From assembly GCF_025118155.1 (NCBI RefSeq), contig NW_026251421.1, positions 62,001-126,000 on the forward strand: a stretch of 64,000 nucleotides of DNA. The letters run 5' to 3'. Both the position numbers and the translations under genes were made by a program. The stretch is from Cokeromyces recurvatus. Its lineage: Eukaryota > Mucoromycota > Mucoromycetes > Mucorales > Mucoraceae. Shown here piece after piece: positions 24,571-36,458 of this stretch (its first letter is position 1; the number at the start of each line of letters is the position of its first letter). The notes beneath the pieces are model-generated. The model searched no databases, was not told the origin of the DNA, and saw only the letters and a program-made list of their open reading frames with translations.

Positions 24571-25477
24571 TTAATATGGTTTAAAACGATTTGATTGTTG
24601 TTGATAACTTTTTATTGACCTTAAAGGAGATGTTGCTGCAGAGGATGTGGATGGAGATGTAGATGGAGATGCTGTTACTTTTTGTTTTTTTAATGCTTCT
24701 AATTTCCTTTCTATTGCTTTGATTTTAGCATCCGTCCTAATAATGATAAAAGTTAATCAAAGATAAAATGTATATCATACATTTGCTTATTTCACTTACG
24801 AAGAATTCTTTAATGATTGTCCTTTTATTAACGAAATGGGGGTTGTAGGCTTTTTACCACTATTTAATGATTGATTACGTCTACTATTACTATTATAATT
24901 GCTGTTACTTTGCTTATTTTCATCTAAAGTCTACATGTACAAATAAATTAGTTATATAAAAAAAATTTTTTTTTTATAACATTAGAGTCGTTTTTTTTTA
25001 CATAAGCAAATGAGACGACTAAAGGTCTTCCTTTTAACAATTTTCCATGTAAGGCATTCTTTGCATTTAATGCTTGCTAGTATTAATTTAGAATGATAAT
25101 AATTTAGTATCATGTAGTCTTTATTTTATTTTTTTCAGAATGGGTACCTCTTTTGTATCAAATTCTAAAAATCCATAACCTCTCGACAATCCTTTTTTAA
25201 CTCCCATCCAATGGACCATGACTTCAATAGAAGTAATTTTTCCAAAAGGTTTAAATAATTGCATAATTATGTATCTTGAAATGTTAGATGATAAAATTCG
25301 TTATGATGTATTACAACTTCAAGACTTACTCATTAACTGTCTCATCAAGATTACCAATGTATAATTTCTAAATCAACAAACAAATATATATGTTTATAAG
25401 AAAAAAAATTATTTGGCTCATAATAATTAAATTACCTTTAAATCTATTGATTTGGTTCTGTTGGTTATTGTACTCAT
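24571..25477 (-). CDS. RBM18: RRM protein, RBM18-like
   Basis: RNA-binding protein with one RRM, 192 residues, six exons (25477-25436, 25367-25330, 25274-25148, 25076-25002, 24930-24800, 24736-24571) in phase. The RRM runs from about residue 15 to 95: RNP2 is KLYIGNLDE and RNP1 is SRGYGFLEF, followed by ALNAKNALHGKLLKGRPLVV. After a Ser/Asn-rich linker comes DAKIKAIERKLEALKK, the short C-terminal helix also found in animal RBM18 (AKIKAIEAKL), which is the main reason for the assignment. The cellular role of RBM18 is poorly defined. Divergent from the bHLH gene, with 578 bp between the start codons. Confidence 0.85.
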
Positions 25478-25500
25478 TGTACTATTATTAAAATGCGGCT

Positions 25501-25544
<44 letters not shown>

Positions 25545-26055
25545 GATAAATAAAAAAAATCTCCATGGTAACGATAGTAACGGTATAGTTTTATTCTCCG
25601 ATCTCAGTTATTATTATTTTCGAGCATAACAACAACGTAGTATTCTATTTGATAAAAAAAAAAGGGGGGGAGAGTAAAAATAAGTAGAAAAGCACAGACC
25701 ATTTCTACATTGTTTATATATAGGGTTCTTTATTTAGTAACTTATGCAAACTTTCATCATTTTACTGCGGGATAATATTGTTCTTTAATTCATTTGACTC
25801 ATCATATGTTCCTTCCTCTTTCTTCCCCTCTCTCTTTCTCTCTTTTTTTTTTTAAAAAAAAAATAAACATGAAATGTATTTTCATTGGATAGAATATAAA
25901 AGGATATGGCAACAAGTAACATTATTTAAATATCAGCATCCAATCATAAATTATCATGCTACTTTAGCAAGACTAAGAAAAAAAAAAGTTTATAAATACT
26001 CATTCATCTACATAACTTTCTTTCTTTCCTTCCTTTTATTAATAATAATAGTTTA
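25478..26055. other. Divergent promoter region RBM18-like / bHLH
   Basis: Holds a 37-base poly-A tract at 25506-25542 and pyrimidine-rich sequence at about 25812-25853. No gene is supported; a short frame with IEYKRIWQQ at 25874-26056 is probably 5' leader of the bHLH gene. Confidence 0.5.
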
Positions 26056-27286
26056 ATGACGAAAAATACAAAATTATCACTTCGTTCTTCTTGTGATAAT
26101 AATAAGTTAAAAGGCTCTACAGAGTATCATTTTTTAGCAACAGAGCCAATAAATGATCAGGCAACAACAATAGATCCATTATATGTAATGGAAGATCCTT
26201 CTATTGATTGTTTTGCACAACAATTCTTCTTATCACCTACAACTCATTCACCTCTTTTACAAGATTTTGATGACATGGATTCATTATTATCAACTTCTCA
26301 TACTAACACAAGCCATTTTATGAAAGTCATGTCTGAACAACAACAACAACAACAACAACAACAGCAATTATTTTTTCCATTACAACAGCAACAACAGCCA
26401 ATTAATATTCAACAAGGACAATCTACCACTCGCCACTCGGATGATTATCCTTCCTCTTTTGATCTCTTTCAGAGTGAATCGTTTACGTCTTCCTCTTCTC
26501 ATTTTATGGACTTGTACGCTCAACAACAAGATATGGTTGTTTCTCCTACAACTACGAATACAACAATAACATCACCTCAACTTATTTATCATGGAGGAAG
26601 AAGGGCATCCTCTTCATTTAGTCCTCATAGTCACCAACTGGATCAACATCAACCATTTTCAGCGCCTGCTCATATGGGTTATGAATTAATGGTGAGTCAC
26701 ATGGGGAATTATCAACAACAACAACAACAACAACAACAACAAGAGAATACAACAGCCTTTGATACTTCTACAACAGGTGCACATAGTTTAGAAGAATATG
26801 AATCTATGCAAATAAAGTAAATGCATCTCTATTGTAAAAAAAAAAAAACCCCTCCTAAAAATTGACCTTTAACTTTTTTTTTTTTTTTTTTAGTCAACAG
26901 CTACTTGCAGAAAAAAAAAGACGTAGAAGGGAATCCCATAATGCAGGTATATACATGGATATAAATATGTATATATTTATTTATATTCTGAATTCTTCCC
27001 CCCCTCTCCTTTCCTTTTTCTTCTTTTATTAGTTGAAAGAAGAAGAAGAGAAAATATAAATGAACGTATTCAAGAATTAGGTACCATGTTACCTGAATCA
27101 ATGCTTGAAGAGCTAGTTAGTAGTAACTCATCTGTTACGAATAATAAACCTAATAAAGGTGCTATTTTACGAAAATCTGTAGATCATATTCGAATATTAC
27201 AACAAGAGGTGTTAACTCATAAGCATCGTGTATTGGAATTAGAAAAGCAATTAACTAAATTAACAAAACAATCAATCATAAACTAA
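26056..27286 (+). CDS. bHLH transcription factor, MITF/TFE-like
   Basis: DNA-binding factor, 355 residues, three exons (26056-26816, 26894-26946, 27033-27286) joined in phase. The N-terminal two thirds is low-complexity activation-type sequence with several poly-Gln runs (CAA repeats near 26338 and 26717) and many Ser/Thr. The C-terminus has a basic region ([20 protein letters not shown]), helix 1 ([16 protein letters not shown]), a polar loop with [12 protein letters not shown] and helix 2 plus a leucine zipper ([20 protein letters not shown]). The His-Glu-Arg pattern of the basic region predicts E-box (CACGTG-type) binding, and the ELGTMLP / [14 protein letters not shown] segments resemble MITF/TFE and USF proteins. 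Fungal targets cannot be inferred. The basic region is split by two small introns. Confidence 0.88.
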
Positions 27287-27869
27287 CTTTTATAAAAAAA
27301 AAATATTGGATACCAATTATTATTATTATTATTATTACTTGTTTATAGCATTACATACATACATACATACATATTATTTTATTTTATTGTGTATTATACA
27401 TATCTATGCAGTATTTTTTTTTTATGTGTAATAATTTATATTTTAACCTTCCCACACACATTTATATACTATATTATATGTAACTGATTAGTCACTTTTA
27501 TATATACATATTTATCTTTTTTTATAACAATAGCAGATCATATAAAGGTACATATTGTCTGCATAATGAAAAAAAAATGATGCAATTTCTTTTTTTTTTT
27601 TTTCATTCTTTCTTTCTTTCATTCTTTTTTTTTCTTTTTTTTTTTTATTATATTCCCTTTTTTGTCAAATTGTTCATTTGTGCTTCAAAGATGTGTTGCC
27701 TACTATTACGTCAATGAACATGTTTATAATATTAGCTATATATATAAATCATTATAAAAAAATATTAATAATAAAAATGATATCATCATCATCCTTTTTT
27801 TTTTATTTTTTTTATTACTATATGTACTACATTTTTTTTTTTTTTTGTGTGTGTGTGTTTGTGTGTCTA
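27287..27869. other. Convergent intergenic region bHLH / CAT2
   Basis: 3' flanks of both genes. Contains (ATT)n near 27317-27338, (CATA)n near 27355-27371, T-rich tracts and a (TG)n run at about 27847-27867. The frames here are Phe/Tyr-rich artefacts. Confidence 0.5.
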
Positions 27870-30028
27870 TTATAATTTGGCTTCAGGTTCGAGCTCAGTC
27901 ATTAACAAATCTCTTAAATCATTTGCAGCATCCTCAAGACATTGTTTAAATCTATGTGTACCGTTTATAAACTTTTCACCATGTACCTCTAAATCTTTTA
28001 CACTTGCAACATTAAATTGAAGAGCATTCTTTTTAATCATGTAAGCACAACCAAAACCATCATTCACAACTTGTCCCCAACCATAACCATCAAAGTGTTC
28101 AGAGGTTAATTGGGAAGTAGAGAGATACCAATGAGAAGAGTAAGCATAGGCGGGATCCTTAAAAAGGGAAGGTGTTTCCTCGCCTGACTTTAAACTCTTC
28201 TTTAATCCAAATAAATGACGATCAACGCCATGACCATTGACAGCATCGGCCATATAACTTCCTTGAGCTTTAAGAGCTGCTCTCAAGCTTGCAAGCTTGG
28301 CCTCTGATGAAGCATTCACATCTTCCATCGTCTTAACAAAGGCAATGGACTCCGTCGTAACAGTACGTGCTGTTTCAGTACGTCCATGTTGAAACTTTCG
28401 TGTTTGTGCTGATTCATAAGTAGGACGAGATACACCAAACATCTTATAGTAAGCCAATTGTATAATCATTTGTGTAAGACCATCAGGGGAGCATTTGAAT
28501 TTCTTGATAAGGTTTTTACCATAGGATTGGTAGGCTAAAACAGTAAGATCATGTTTCGCAATCAATGCATCAAAATTAGATTCTGCAGCAGCAATATCCT
28601 TTTTAACCGATTCATCTAAATGAAACTTGAGCTCTTGAGGTTTAGGAAGGTCTGAACGGATTTCGTCTGATCCATGATGAATTGTATTACGATGCAAGCT
28701 ATCGAGAGAAAGATAAATAAAAAGAAAAAAAAAAGATTAAATTCTCCTTTTCTTTCTTACCCATCACAAACATATTCATTTAAACGACAAGTGGCTGTAC
28801 CATCCATACATGAGTGCTATTATGTATACAAGTTATTTTTTTTTTTTTTAGAGAAAAAAAATATAGATTACCTCACCCATGAAGCCTGCTTTACCATTTT
28901 CAAATACGATGAATTGAAGAGGCTTATCAAAGAAACGATTACGACCATCGCCATGCCAACAAGCACGTGAGCCTTCATCACGGGTAAAAGGTGATTGGTC
29001 GTCAAGACAGATAACAAAATCAGAAGATTCTATTTTTTCCAATAGCTTTGCATTTTCAGGATCAGCGGAAATTAAACGGTCTCTGTATTCAGTCCATTTA
29101 TCACGATTATCTGAAGTCAAGACACCTACTGGTAAAGACTTGGAAGTACCTGCTTCATCCATGATATTTTGAATTTGATGCTGTAATTCAGCAGTTGATA
29201 ATTGTTGACCTTGATGAATTGTATCAATGACAAAGAATTTATTCTTTCTAATAACCACAATATGGTTATTAGTAGCAGGGTCAAAACTAACTTCATAATC
29301 AGAAGGCTTTTTTGGGATACGGCAATTATTGAACATATATTTATAGGAATCCATGCACATAGGTTCACCCTTTGCCATTTCAACCGAAAGTGTCTTACTA
29401 TATATATAAATTAGTCATAATAAAAATTCTGTATTTCATAAATGAATCTACTTTACTCTACAATTTGTTTCTTAAATTCAAGTGCAGCAGTAGCAATAGC
29501 AGCAGCACGTTGAGCAGGCAATTTGCGTAACTTATCGTCCTTATACATAAAGAAATAACTAACATAGATAACAACAGGATCACGATAACCCATATAAGCA
29601 CTATCTAACCACCAATCTTCCATCCAGTTGACAATAGTGGGGTCATTAGCACGCGCCAATAATCTCTTTTGTAGTTCATGACCAAGACCTCCAGGCTGTT
29701 CAAACTCCTTTACTGCCTTTTCTGTTTGACTATATTGAGTATCATCTAAAAGAGGACGAACGGTCTTGAGATATTTTTGTAAAGTAGCGCTAAGAGCAGG
29801 AACAGGCAATTTAGGTAAATTGGCTTGATATTTCAACATAGGTCCAGCTGCATTAGGGTCAATAGGTGTCTTGGGTAGTGTTGCCAAGGTTCGACGATAA
29901 TACATGGTTGTCGATTTCTAAATTCAAATGAGTTACTTTCAAGTTTGAATTAAAAAAAAGATGAAACTTACATTGACCATGGAGAAACGATGAGGAGTTA
30001 ATCTTGAAGTATTCCTAAAAAGGGACAT
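27870..30028 (-). CDS. CAT2: Carnitine O-acetyltransferase, mitochondrial/peroxisomal
   Basis: Transfers acetyl groups between CoA and carnitine for export of acetyl units from peroxisomes and mitochondria. Five exons (30028-29972, 29917-29457, 29397-28872, 28816-28761, 28698-27870) join in phase to 642 residues. The choline/carnitine acyltransferase fold is clear: LPKLPVPALSATLQKYL, WWLDSAYMGYRDPVVI, FENGKAGFMGEHSCMDGT with catalytic His349, and STSQLTSEHFDGYGWG. Two targeting signals are visible. The N-terminus MSLFRNTSRLTPHRFSMVN is basic and amphipathic (mitochondrial type), and the C-terminus ends Ala-Lys-Leu (PTS1). Intron 1 falls right after residue 19, and exon 2 offers an internal Met (MYYRRT), so a shorter peroxisomal form is possible. 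It lies directly downstream of the carrier gene CRC1 on the same strand. Confidence 0.95.
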
Positions 30029-30056
30029 ATTTTTTTTATTCTTGAATGATAAAGAA

Positions 30057-30087
<31 letters not shown>

Positions 30088-30300
30088 AGAATATGCTATA
30101 ATTTTATATAATTTTTCTTTTTTTCTTTTTTCTTTTTTTTTTTTTTACTCCACGTTTATTAAAAGTAGCAAAGATTATTGTTGTGTCAGCATAAATAGTC
30201 TGTAACACGAAATACCCATAATTATTATGATTACAAATAATAACCTTTTTCCCCACACACTTTTTTTTTTTAAGATATTACTATTTTATTCTAAATATTG

Positions 30301-31476
30301 TTAAAAGACCATATTCATGGCTCTCATAGAGTATTCAACGCCCAAGAAAGTAGCTGCATTAGCAGGGAATGCTCTTAACATAGCAGGGCCGAGACCTTTA
30401 AATAATGCAGAAGGACCATCTGTCTTCAATGTCTTTTTAAGACAATCACCTAAACCTGAATAAGTACCTGCAGGTGCTGATTGTAAACGAGATTTAAGAA
30501 CATCGGGAGGAATAGCAATAGTCCACATAGCTACACCAGCCATACCTAAAATTTACATATATGCATATAAATATTAAACTTTCTAAAATACTATTTGTCT
30601 ATTTTTTTTTACCTCCTGCAAATAAAACAGCTCCAAAGCTTAAATCTTCTGGACGTGTACCAGCAGGTGTAAGTCCCTTCTTGATTAATTCGTAAGCTAC
30701 AAAGTAAGCAGCAGAACCAGGAGAATCACGTAATAAAGTAGCTCCTGTACCTCTAAATATAGAGCGAATACCACCTTCCTTATATAATTGACGAACTGCA
30801 TCCATAGGGCCTTTATATTTTTGTTCACCACCTTGTCCCTGAATTTGCATTAAAACTTTAATACGCTCTGAAGGTGCCATAAATAAAGTTGTAGGAACAG
30901 CAGAGAATGCACCAGCAAACGTAATTTCAGCTAAACTTAAATGTGGATTTTTATTCTCTTTGTCTGTTCTGAATGCAAATGCCAATTTTTTACCAAGATC
31001 GTATGACTATATATATGAAAAGAAATAATTTATACAAACATATCTCCCCAGAATAAAATAAAATAAAAATAATATTATATAAAAGCAACGTACCCAAAAA
31101 CTAACAGCAAAGATAGGTGTAATACTAGCAAAAGGAGTCGCCATACCACGATACAAACCCAATATGCCATCTTTTTTAATAATTTGTTTGAAGCAATCAA
31201 ATGTATTCTTGTATATGCCTTCACTTGTTTGAAGACGTACTTTTACAAGATCAAAAGGTTGACTAAAATATGAATGTTAAGTATTTCTCTAGAGTATGTA
31301 TATAGATATTTATATATTTATAGATTGACGAAATTTCTTCTTGTTATTATTTACCCCACAAGTACAGAAGCCATACCGCCAAAACCACCAGAAAGGAAAG
31401 ACTTTACAGATGAAGCTGTATCATTCTTTACTTCAATGACTACGGGTTCAATAGGATCATCTGTCATAGTGGACAT
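30301..31476 (-). CDS. CRC1: Mitochondrial carnitine/acylcarnitine carrier
   Basis: SLC25-family inner-membrane antiporter exchanging acyl- or acetyl-carnitine for carnitine. Four exons (31476-31355, 31262-31094, 31006-30613, 30545-30301) join in phase to 309 residues. Three Solcar repeats each carry a Px[DE]xx[KR] signature: QPFDLVKVRLQ, APSERIKVLMQIQ (first Pro kept, Ser-Glu-Arg variant) and PPDVLKSRLQ. The central stretch RGTGATLLRDSPGSAAYFVA with LIKKGLTPAG and the N-terminal LSGGFGGMASVLVGQPFDLV match the carnitine carrier subfamily closely, which separates it from the ornithine carriers. Same strand as CAT2, whose ATG lies 272 bp beyond this stop codon. The two products act in consecutive steps of the carnitine shuttle. 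Confidence 0.92.
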
Positions 31477-32030
31477 CTTTAAATGAAATATAGATTAATA
31501 ACAATGGAAAAAGAAAAAAAAGAAAAGAAAAAAAATGGGTTATTAAAAAAAAAAAAAAAAAAGAATTTTTATTTTAATTTTGCGGGGTAATAAATACTTG
31601 CAGGGAAAGTTCTTCCTTTTTCACATGAGGATTTGTTGATAGAAATATTTAAAGAGGCGATAGATTTGTCAGCGGAAACACTTAAACAATAATAAGAAGA
31701 AAAGACACTTTCTTTAATAAAACATAATCATTTTAACCTTACGTAATAGTGTCATTTCAACTTATTATTCACCACCACCACCACCACTACTACTACTGTG
31801 CTACATTCTAATTTATTCAAATATATACAAAGTATAACAAAATCTCTTATGCAGTATTATCAATCATAAAATACACGGACTGTAGAAAAAAAAAAACGTC
31901 TAATTTTTCTTTCTTTCTTTCTTTCTTTCTTTTGCTTGACATGTCTTTCTTAATATTATATTAGGTCATGAATTAGTATAGAATAAGTAAAAGGATGTAT
32001 TTATATAGGAAAGGGTATTTATTACAATTT
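31477..32030. other. Intergenic region upstream of CRC1
   Basis: Presumed CRC1 promoter and 3' flank of the STIMATE-family gene. Contains A-runs, a (CCA)n/(CTA)n patch at about 31770-31798 and (TTTC)n at about 31907-31931. No coding support. Confidence 0.5.
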
Positions 32031-33601
32031 TTATATACATGAATGATTCACATGACTTGTTCTTAATTCATATATACTATTCTCTTCTTCAAAAGTATCA
32101 GTATTATTATTAGTAGTATGAATTTTAATACTTGATATAGAATTAGCATCTCCTTCTTCACTTCCGTTTTCGTTAAAGAACACATCGTCAGTATTATATT
32201 CTCCGTCTGATATTAACATATCTTCTGATAATTCTTCATCTGTACTTAATCGAATAGATCCAAGTACTTTATGTTTAACAATTGTATCTATTATCCAAAA
32301 CTGTACAATATTCATAATTAATGGGAAACTACAAATAGTAAATGGGAAAAAAAATAAGTACAATAATAATAATAATAGTAATAATATCACATACATCAAC
32401 ATAACAAATACAACTTGAATCCTATAATTTCCCATAGTCCAACTCAATACCCATTTACCAAAACTTTCAAGCCAAGGACATATACTAAACAAGATGACAA
32501 CAACTATCTTCATCGTTATTAATGTCATAATATACACTACAAGTTGCTTCGTCCAATTTTTCATTTGGTTCGTAATAGGTGGCTCACCATAAACTCCACT
32601 CTGAAATCCTTTCAAACGGTAGAATCGAACAAAGAATTTAACAATCGACAAAATTGCCCAAATGACTAAAACGCCTAGTGTTGTATCTACAAAAATATTT
32701 AAAAAATACCTAAAGAAGAAAGAAAGAGAGAGAAAGAGAGAGATAAACTTTCAAGTATAATTAAAAAATAAATGTAAAAAGTATTACCATACACATGGGT
32801 TTGATTCTTCTTCTACATTCTTTCCAAAAATATGGGATGCAACAAGATTTAAAGTATGAACGACTGCACCGCCGATTACTTGTTTGCTAACATCAAATGA
32901 CCTTTTGCATAACAATTTAATACTTGTCAAATCAAACAGTTCATAATCTTACCAAGTTAATAGTGGTCTTTGAGGTGATTCCTTTTGTCGTTTTATGATC
33001 AGTGTTAAAAAAGCTAAAGCAGCTAAAACAAGTTGTATGAATATTGCAAACCCATCTAATAATTGGCATCCAGATTCATCCTCATTAATAGAAGTTGCAT
33101 CATAATCATATACCATAACTAATACTTGTAGGTCTAAAAATGTATATATAAAAAAGAAAGAAAGGAAAGAATAAAAAGAAAAGACAAACACATTGTTACT
33201 TTTGAAACATAATAAAAAAAAAAAAAAATTATAAAATATAATAATGCTTATTATTGATCAAGAGTCTTAACTAATTATATTTCTTAAATGAAAAATAAAG
33301 TAGCATTATATCGAATAGTGCTATATTTGTTACTCTACTATCATGAATATCAAGTAAAACTACAAACAAGACTTTATTAACAGCTAATAATTTGATTAAA
33401 TAGCAAGCCTGTTTTTTTTCTTTTTTTTTTTATAGCAAGACACCATTAAAAGGTAAAAGAGTGTCAAAAATAGAAAAAAAATATCGAGATTTAGCCATTT
33501 TATTATATTCCGTAGTAACATAGACATGGAAAGATAGAACAAATATCAATTATAGACTTACCAGCAAAAGACGGCTGCTTTGCTTTTGGTGAAATATTCA
33601 T
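32031..33601 (-). CDS. STIMATE/TMEM110-family multi-pass membrane protein
   Basis: 315-residue membrane protein with five exons (33601-33562, 33133-32953, 32901-32788, 32709-32395, 32328-32031) in phase. Family markers in order: CQLLDGFAIFIQLVLAALAF (TM1), WSFDVSKQVIGGAVVHTLNL (TM2), a third helix with FVDTTLGVLVIW, GVYGEPPITNQMKNWTKQLV leading into TM4, and VMLIFPLIMNIVQFWIID (TM5). An acidic cytosolic tail follows (EDMLISDGEYNTDDVFFNEN). Animal STIMATE sits at ER-plasma-membrane contacts; the yeast counterpart is an uncharacterised vacuolar membrane protein, so location here is uncertain. The first intron (33134-33561, 428 bp) is unusually long for this window, so the 13-residue first exon is the least certain part. 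Confidence 0.85.
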
Positions 33602-34126
33602 TATATAGCACAATAAAGAAAGAGAATATTTAGTTGATTAGAGATTTAAATAATACAAAAAAAAAGAATTAGGAGTAGAAATTTGGTTTTGACAAGTGAA
33701 GACGGATGTTATCTTGTTTAAGCTGTCCCTGTTACTAAAAATATAATGAATATTATTCCGGCTATAACAATGATATAATGCTATTTATCATCATTAATGC
33801 ATATATTTAATCTGTATGTCTATAGATGATTATGTAATCAACTATACCACTCATAATTCTATTGTTGAATTCTTGCTATCGTTATCAAGTATGATGCTGT
33901 AAAGTGTAATAATAATATATTAGTCATACTCGAATAACCTTTTTATTATGTAATAATAAGTGATGGTCTATTTTCGTGATTACAAAGACAACAGTCCGAA
34001 TTTGTACAAATCATTTCTTCCCCGCCAATTTTTTTTTCCCCGTTTTATCATAGGAAGGGGCATGGAGATTGTTTTTTTATACATTTTAAACTTGAATTAT
34101 TTATTTATACTTACAATTCCTATAAA
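33602..34126. other. Divergent promoter region STIMATE-like / MAS2
   Basis: AT-rich, no gene seen. The leader of MAS2 is pyrimidine- and AT-rich (34030-34126). Confidence 0.5.
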
Positions 34127-35964
34127 ATGACATCTCGATTATTGAGCTCGACAATCAGGAGAATAGCTAAAAACCCTTTATCTTCATTTATTAAACGTTC
34201 AGAATCAACTGTTCCTTACAGTAGATCACAGGTAATTACTTTTACATGCTTTTTTTTTTTTTTTGCTATGAATGATTCTCAGTCAAAACTTTTTTTTTAT
34301 ATATACATGTATACATATATACTCATTAAGGCTTCAGTGAACGGATTTCCAACTATCATTCAAGAATATTCAAAAGCTTCAACTGGATTAAGTAAAGTTA
34401 CAACACTTCCAAATGGTATTCGTGTTGCTTCAGAAAATACACCAGGTCATTTTAGCGCAGTCGGTGTTTATGTAGACTCTGGTAGTCGTTATGAAACTGC
34501 TGCAACAAGGGGTATGAGCCACATTTTGGACAGACTAGCCTTTAAGGTAATTCCATAAAAAAAAAAAAAATACTGATAGGAAGAACAATCTGTAGTTTGA
34601 CATTTTTTTTTTTATTAAAGAGTACGGCTAATCGTTCGGCCGATCAAGTTGTAGCAGAATTAGAATCGTTAGGAGGAAATATTATGTGTTCTTCATCTCG
34701 AGAATCAATAATGTACCAATCAGCCATTTTCTCTCAAGATCTCAGTCGTGTTTTATCACTCTTTTCTGATGTTGTTTTAAGACCTATAATTGATATAAGT
34801 GAGGTAGAGGAGCAACGTCAGACAGCACTTTACGAAATTGATGAAATTTGGTCCAAACCAGAAATGATTTTACCGGAGATTTTGCATACAGTTGCTTATA
34901 AAGATAATACCTTGGGCAACCCACTTTTATGTCCTCCTGAAAGCTTAAAGTCAATGACACCTGAATTAATTCAGAACTATCGAAAAACGTGGTATCGACC
35001 TGAACGTATGGTTATTGCCGCTTGTGGTGCTGAACATGAACAGGTGGTTGATTTGGCTGTTAAATACTTTGGTGATGTCCCTAAATCAACTCAAAGTTTG
35101 GATTCAGTTATGACTCATAAAGAAGCACTCAGACAACAACAAGAACAAGCTCAACAACGAAGAGAGTCCGGAAAATCATTTGTCAAATCACTTCTTAATA
35201 GCGCAACAATGAATTTTAATGACCAAGAAAATAAGGATACCAGTGCTTTTAAATTAGCCACACAGCCTGCTAAATACACAGGAGGAACAAGTTTTATGGA
35301 AACGGGTCCAGAAACACCTTTCACTCATGTCTATGTTGCCTTTGAGGGACTTTCGATTGATGATCCTGATATTTACGCTCTAACAACACTACAAATCCTT
35401 TTAGGTGGGGGTGGTTCGTTTTCTGCTGGTGGGCCTGGAAAGGGCATGTACTCTCGTCTCTTTACCAATGTTCTCAATCAGCACTACTGGGTTGAGTCCT
35501 GTCAAGCTTTTAATCATTGTTATACCGATTCCGGACTCTTTGGTATTGCTGGTTCTTGTCCACCAGAATATATCAATGCTCTAATTGAAGTTATTTGTCG
35601 TGAATTAGATACTGTGGCTCGTGGCGACATCGATGCTGTTTCTGAAATTGAATTAAGTCGAGCAAAGAATCAATTAAAGAGCTCATTATTAATGAATCTT
35701 GAAAGCCGTATGGTACAATTAGAGGATTTAGGACGACAGATCCAGGTGCATGGTAAAAAGACAGGAATTGATGAGATGTTATCCAATATTGATAAAGTAA
35801 CAATGAGCGAATTGAAGCGTGTGGCTGGACGTGTTGTACGCGGGGCAGTGAGTGTTACTAGTGGAGGTACTGGTAAGGCCACAGTTGTAGTTCAAGGCAA
35901 CCTTCAAAGATTACGTGATGTTAATAAGATAATTGACAATTATGGATTGGGTAGTGGAAATTAA
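34127..35964 (+). CDS. MAS2: Mitochondrial processing peptidase, alpha subunit
   Basis: Non-catalytic, substrate-gripping subunit of the matrix protease that removes presequences. Three exons (34127-34231, 34331-34546, 34621-35964) join in phase to 554 residues. The N-terminus is itself a mitochondrial presequence (MTSRLLSSTIRRIAKNPLSS). The M16 fold follows, with LPNGIRVASENTPGHFSAVG and RGMSHILDRLAFKST. There His-Ile-Leu-Asp-Arg replaces the zinc motif HFLEH of the beta subunit, which marks this as alpha. The glycine-rich substrate loop is LLGGGGSFSAGGPGKGMYSR. A Gln-rich linker lies near residue 275. No beta subunit is in the window. Confidence 0.96.
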
Positions 35965-36238
35965 TGTATAAAAAAAAATGTTCATATTGTATAGAAGTAA
36001 TAAAAAAAAAAATAAAATAAAAAAGAAAGTAATGTGATAGACTAATACATATCACTGGATTCATATGATGAGAGAAATTTTATTTTATATTATTTCACAA
36101 AACAATTTAATAATAATTTGTTATGAATATTACTATAATCATGTTAATTTCTTGTTCTTCTTTATATTACAGATACGAACAAAATTTTTTTGGAGAAAAT
36201 TATACTAATTATGTCAATGGAGAAGAGACGATGGCTTC

Positions 36239-36279
<41 letters not shown>

Positions 36280-36458
36280 AATAATCAAGGCTTTCACTAG
36301 AAACAAAGGCATTACTATTAGTTATGAAAACTATATAGTTATAAATATAAATATTTGAATTTGATAATAATAAAGATAGCACGTTTATTATATACATTGT
36401 AATATATACACATGTATATGATTTCTTTGTTATTTACAATACATTCTGATATTATTTA
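35965..36458. other. Convergent intergenic region MAS2 / PRP16
   Basis: 3' flanks of both genes, with a 39-base poly-A tract at 36240-36278. No coding support. Confidence 0.5.
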
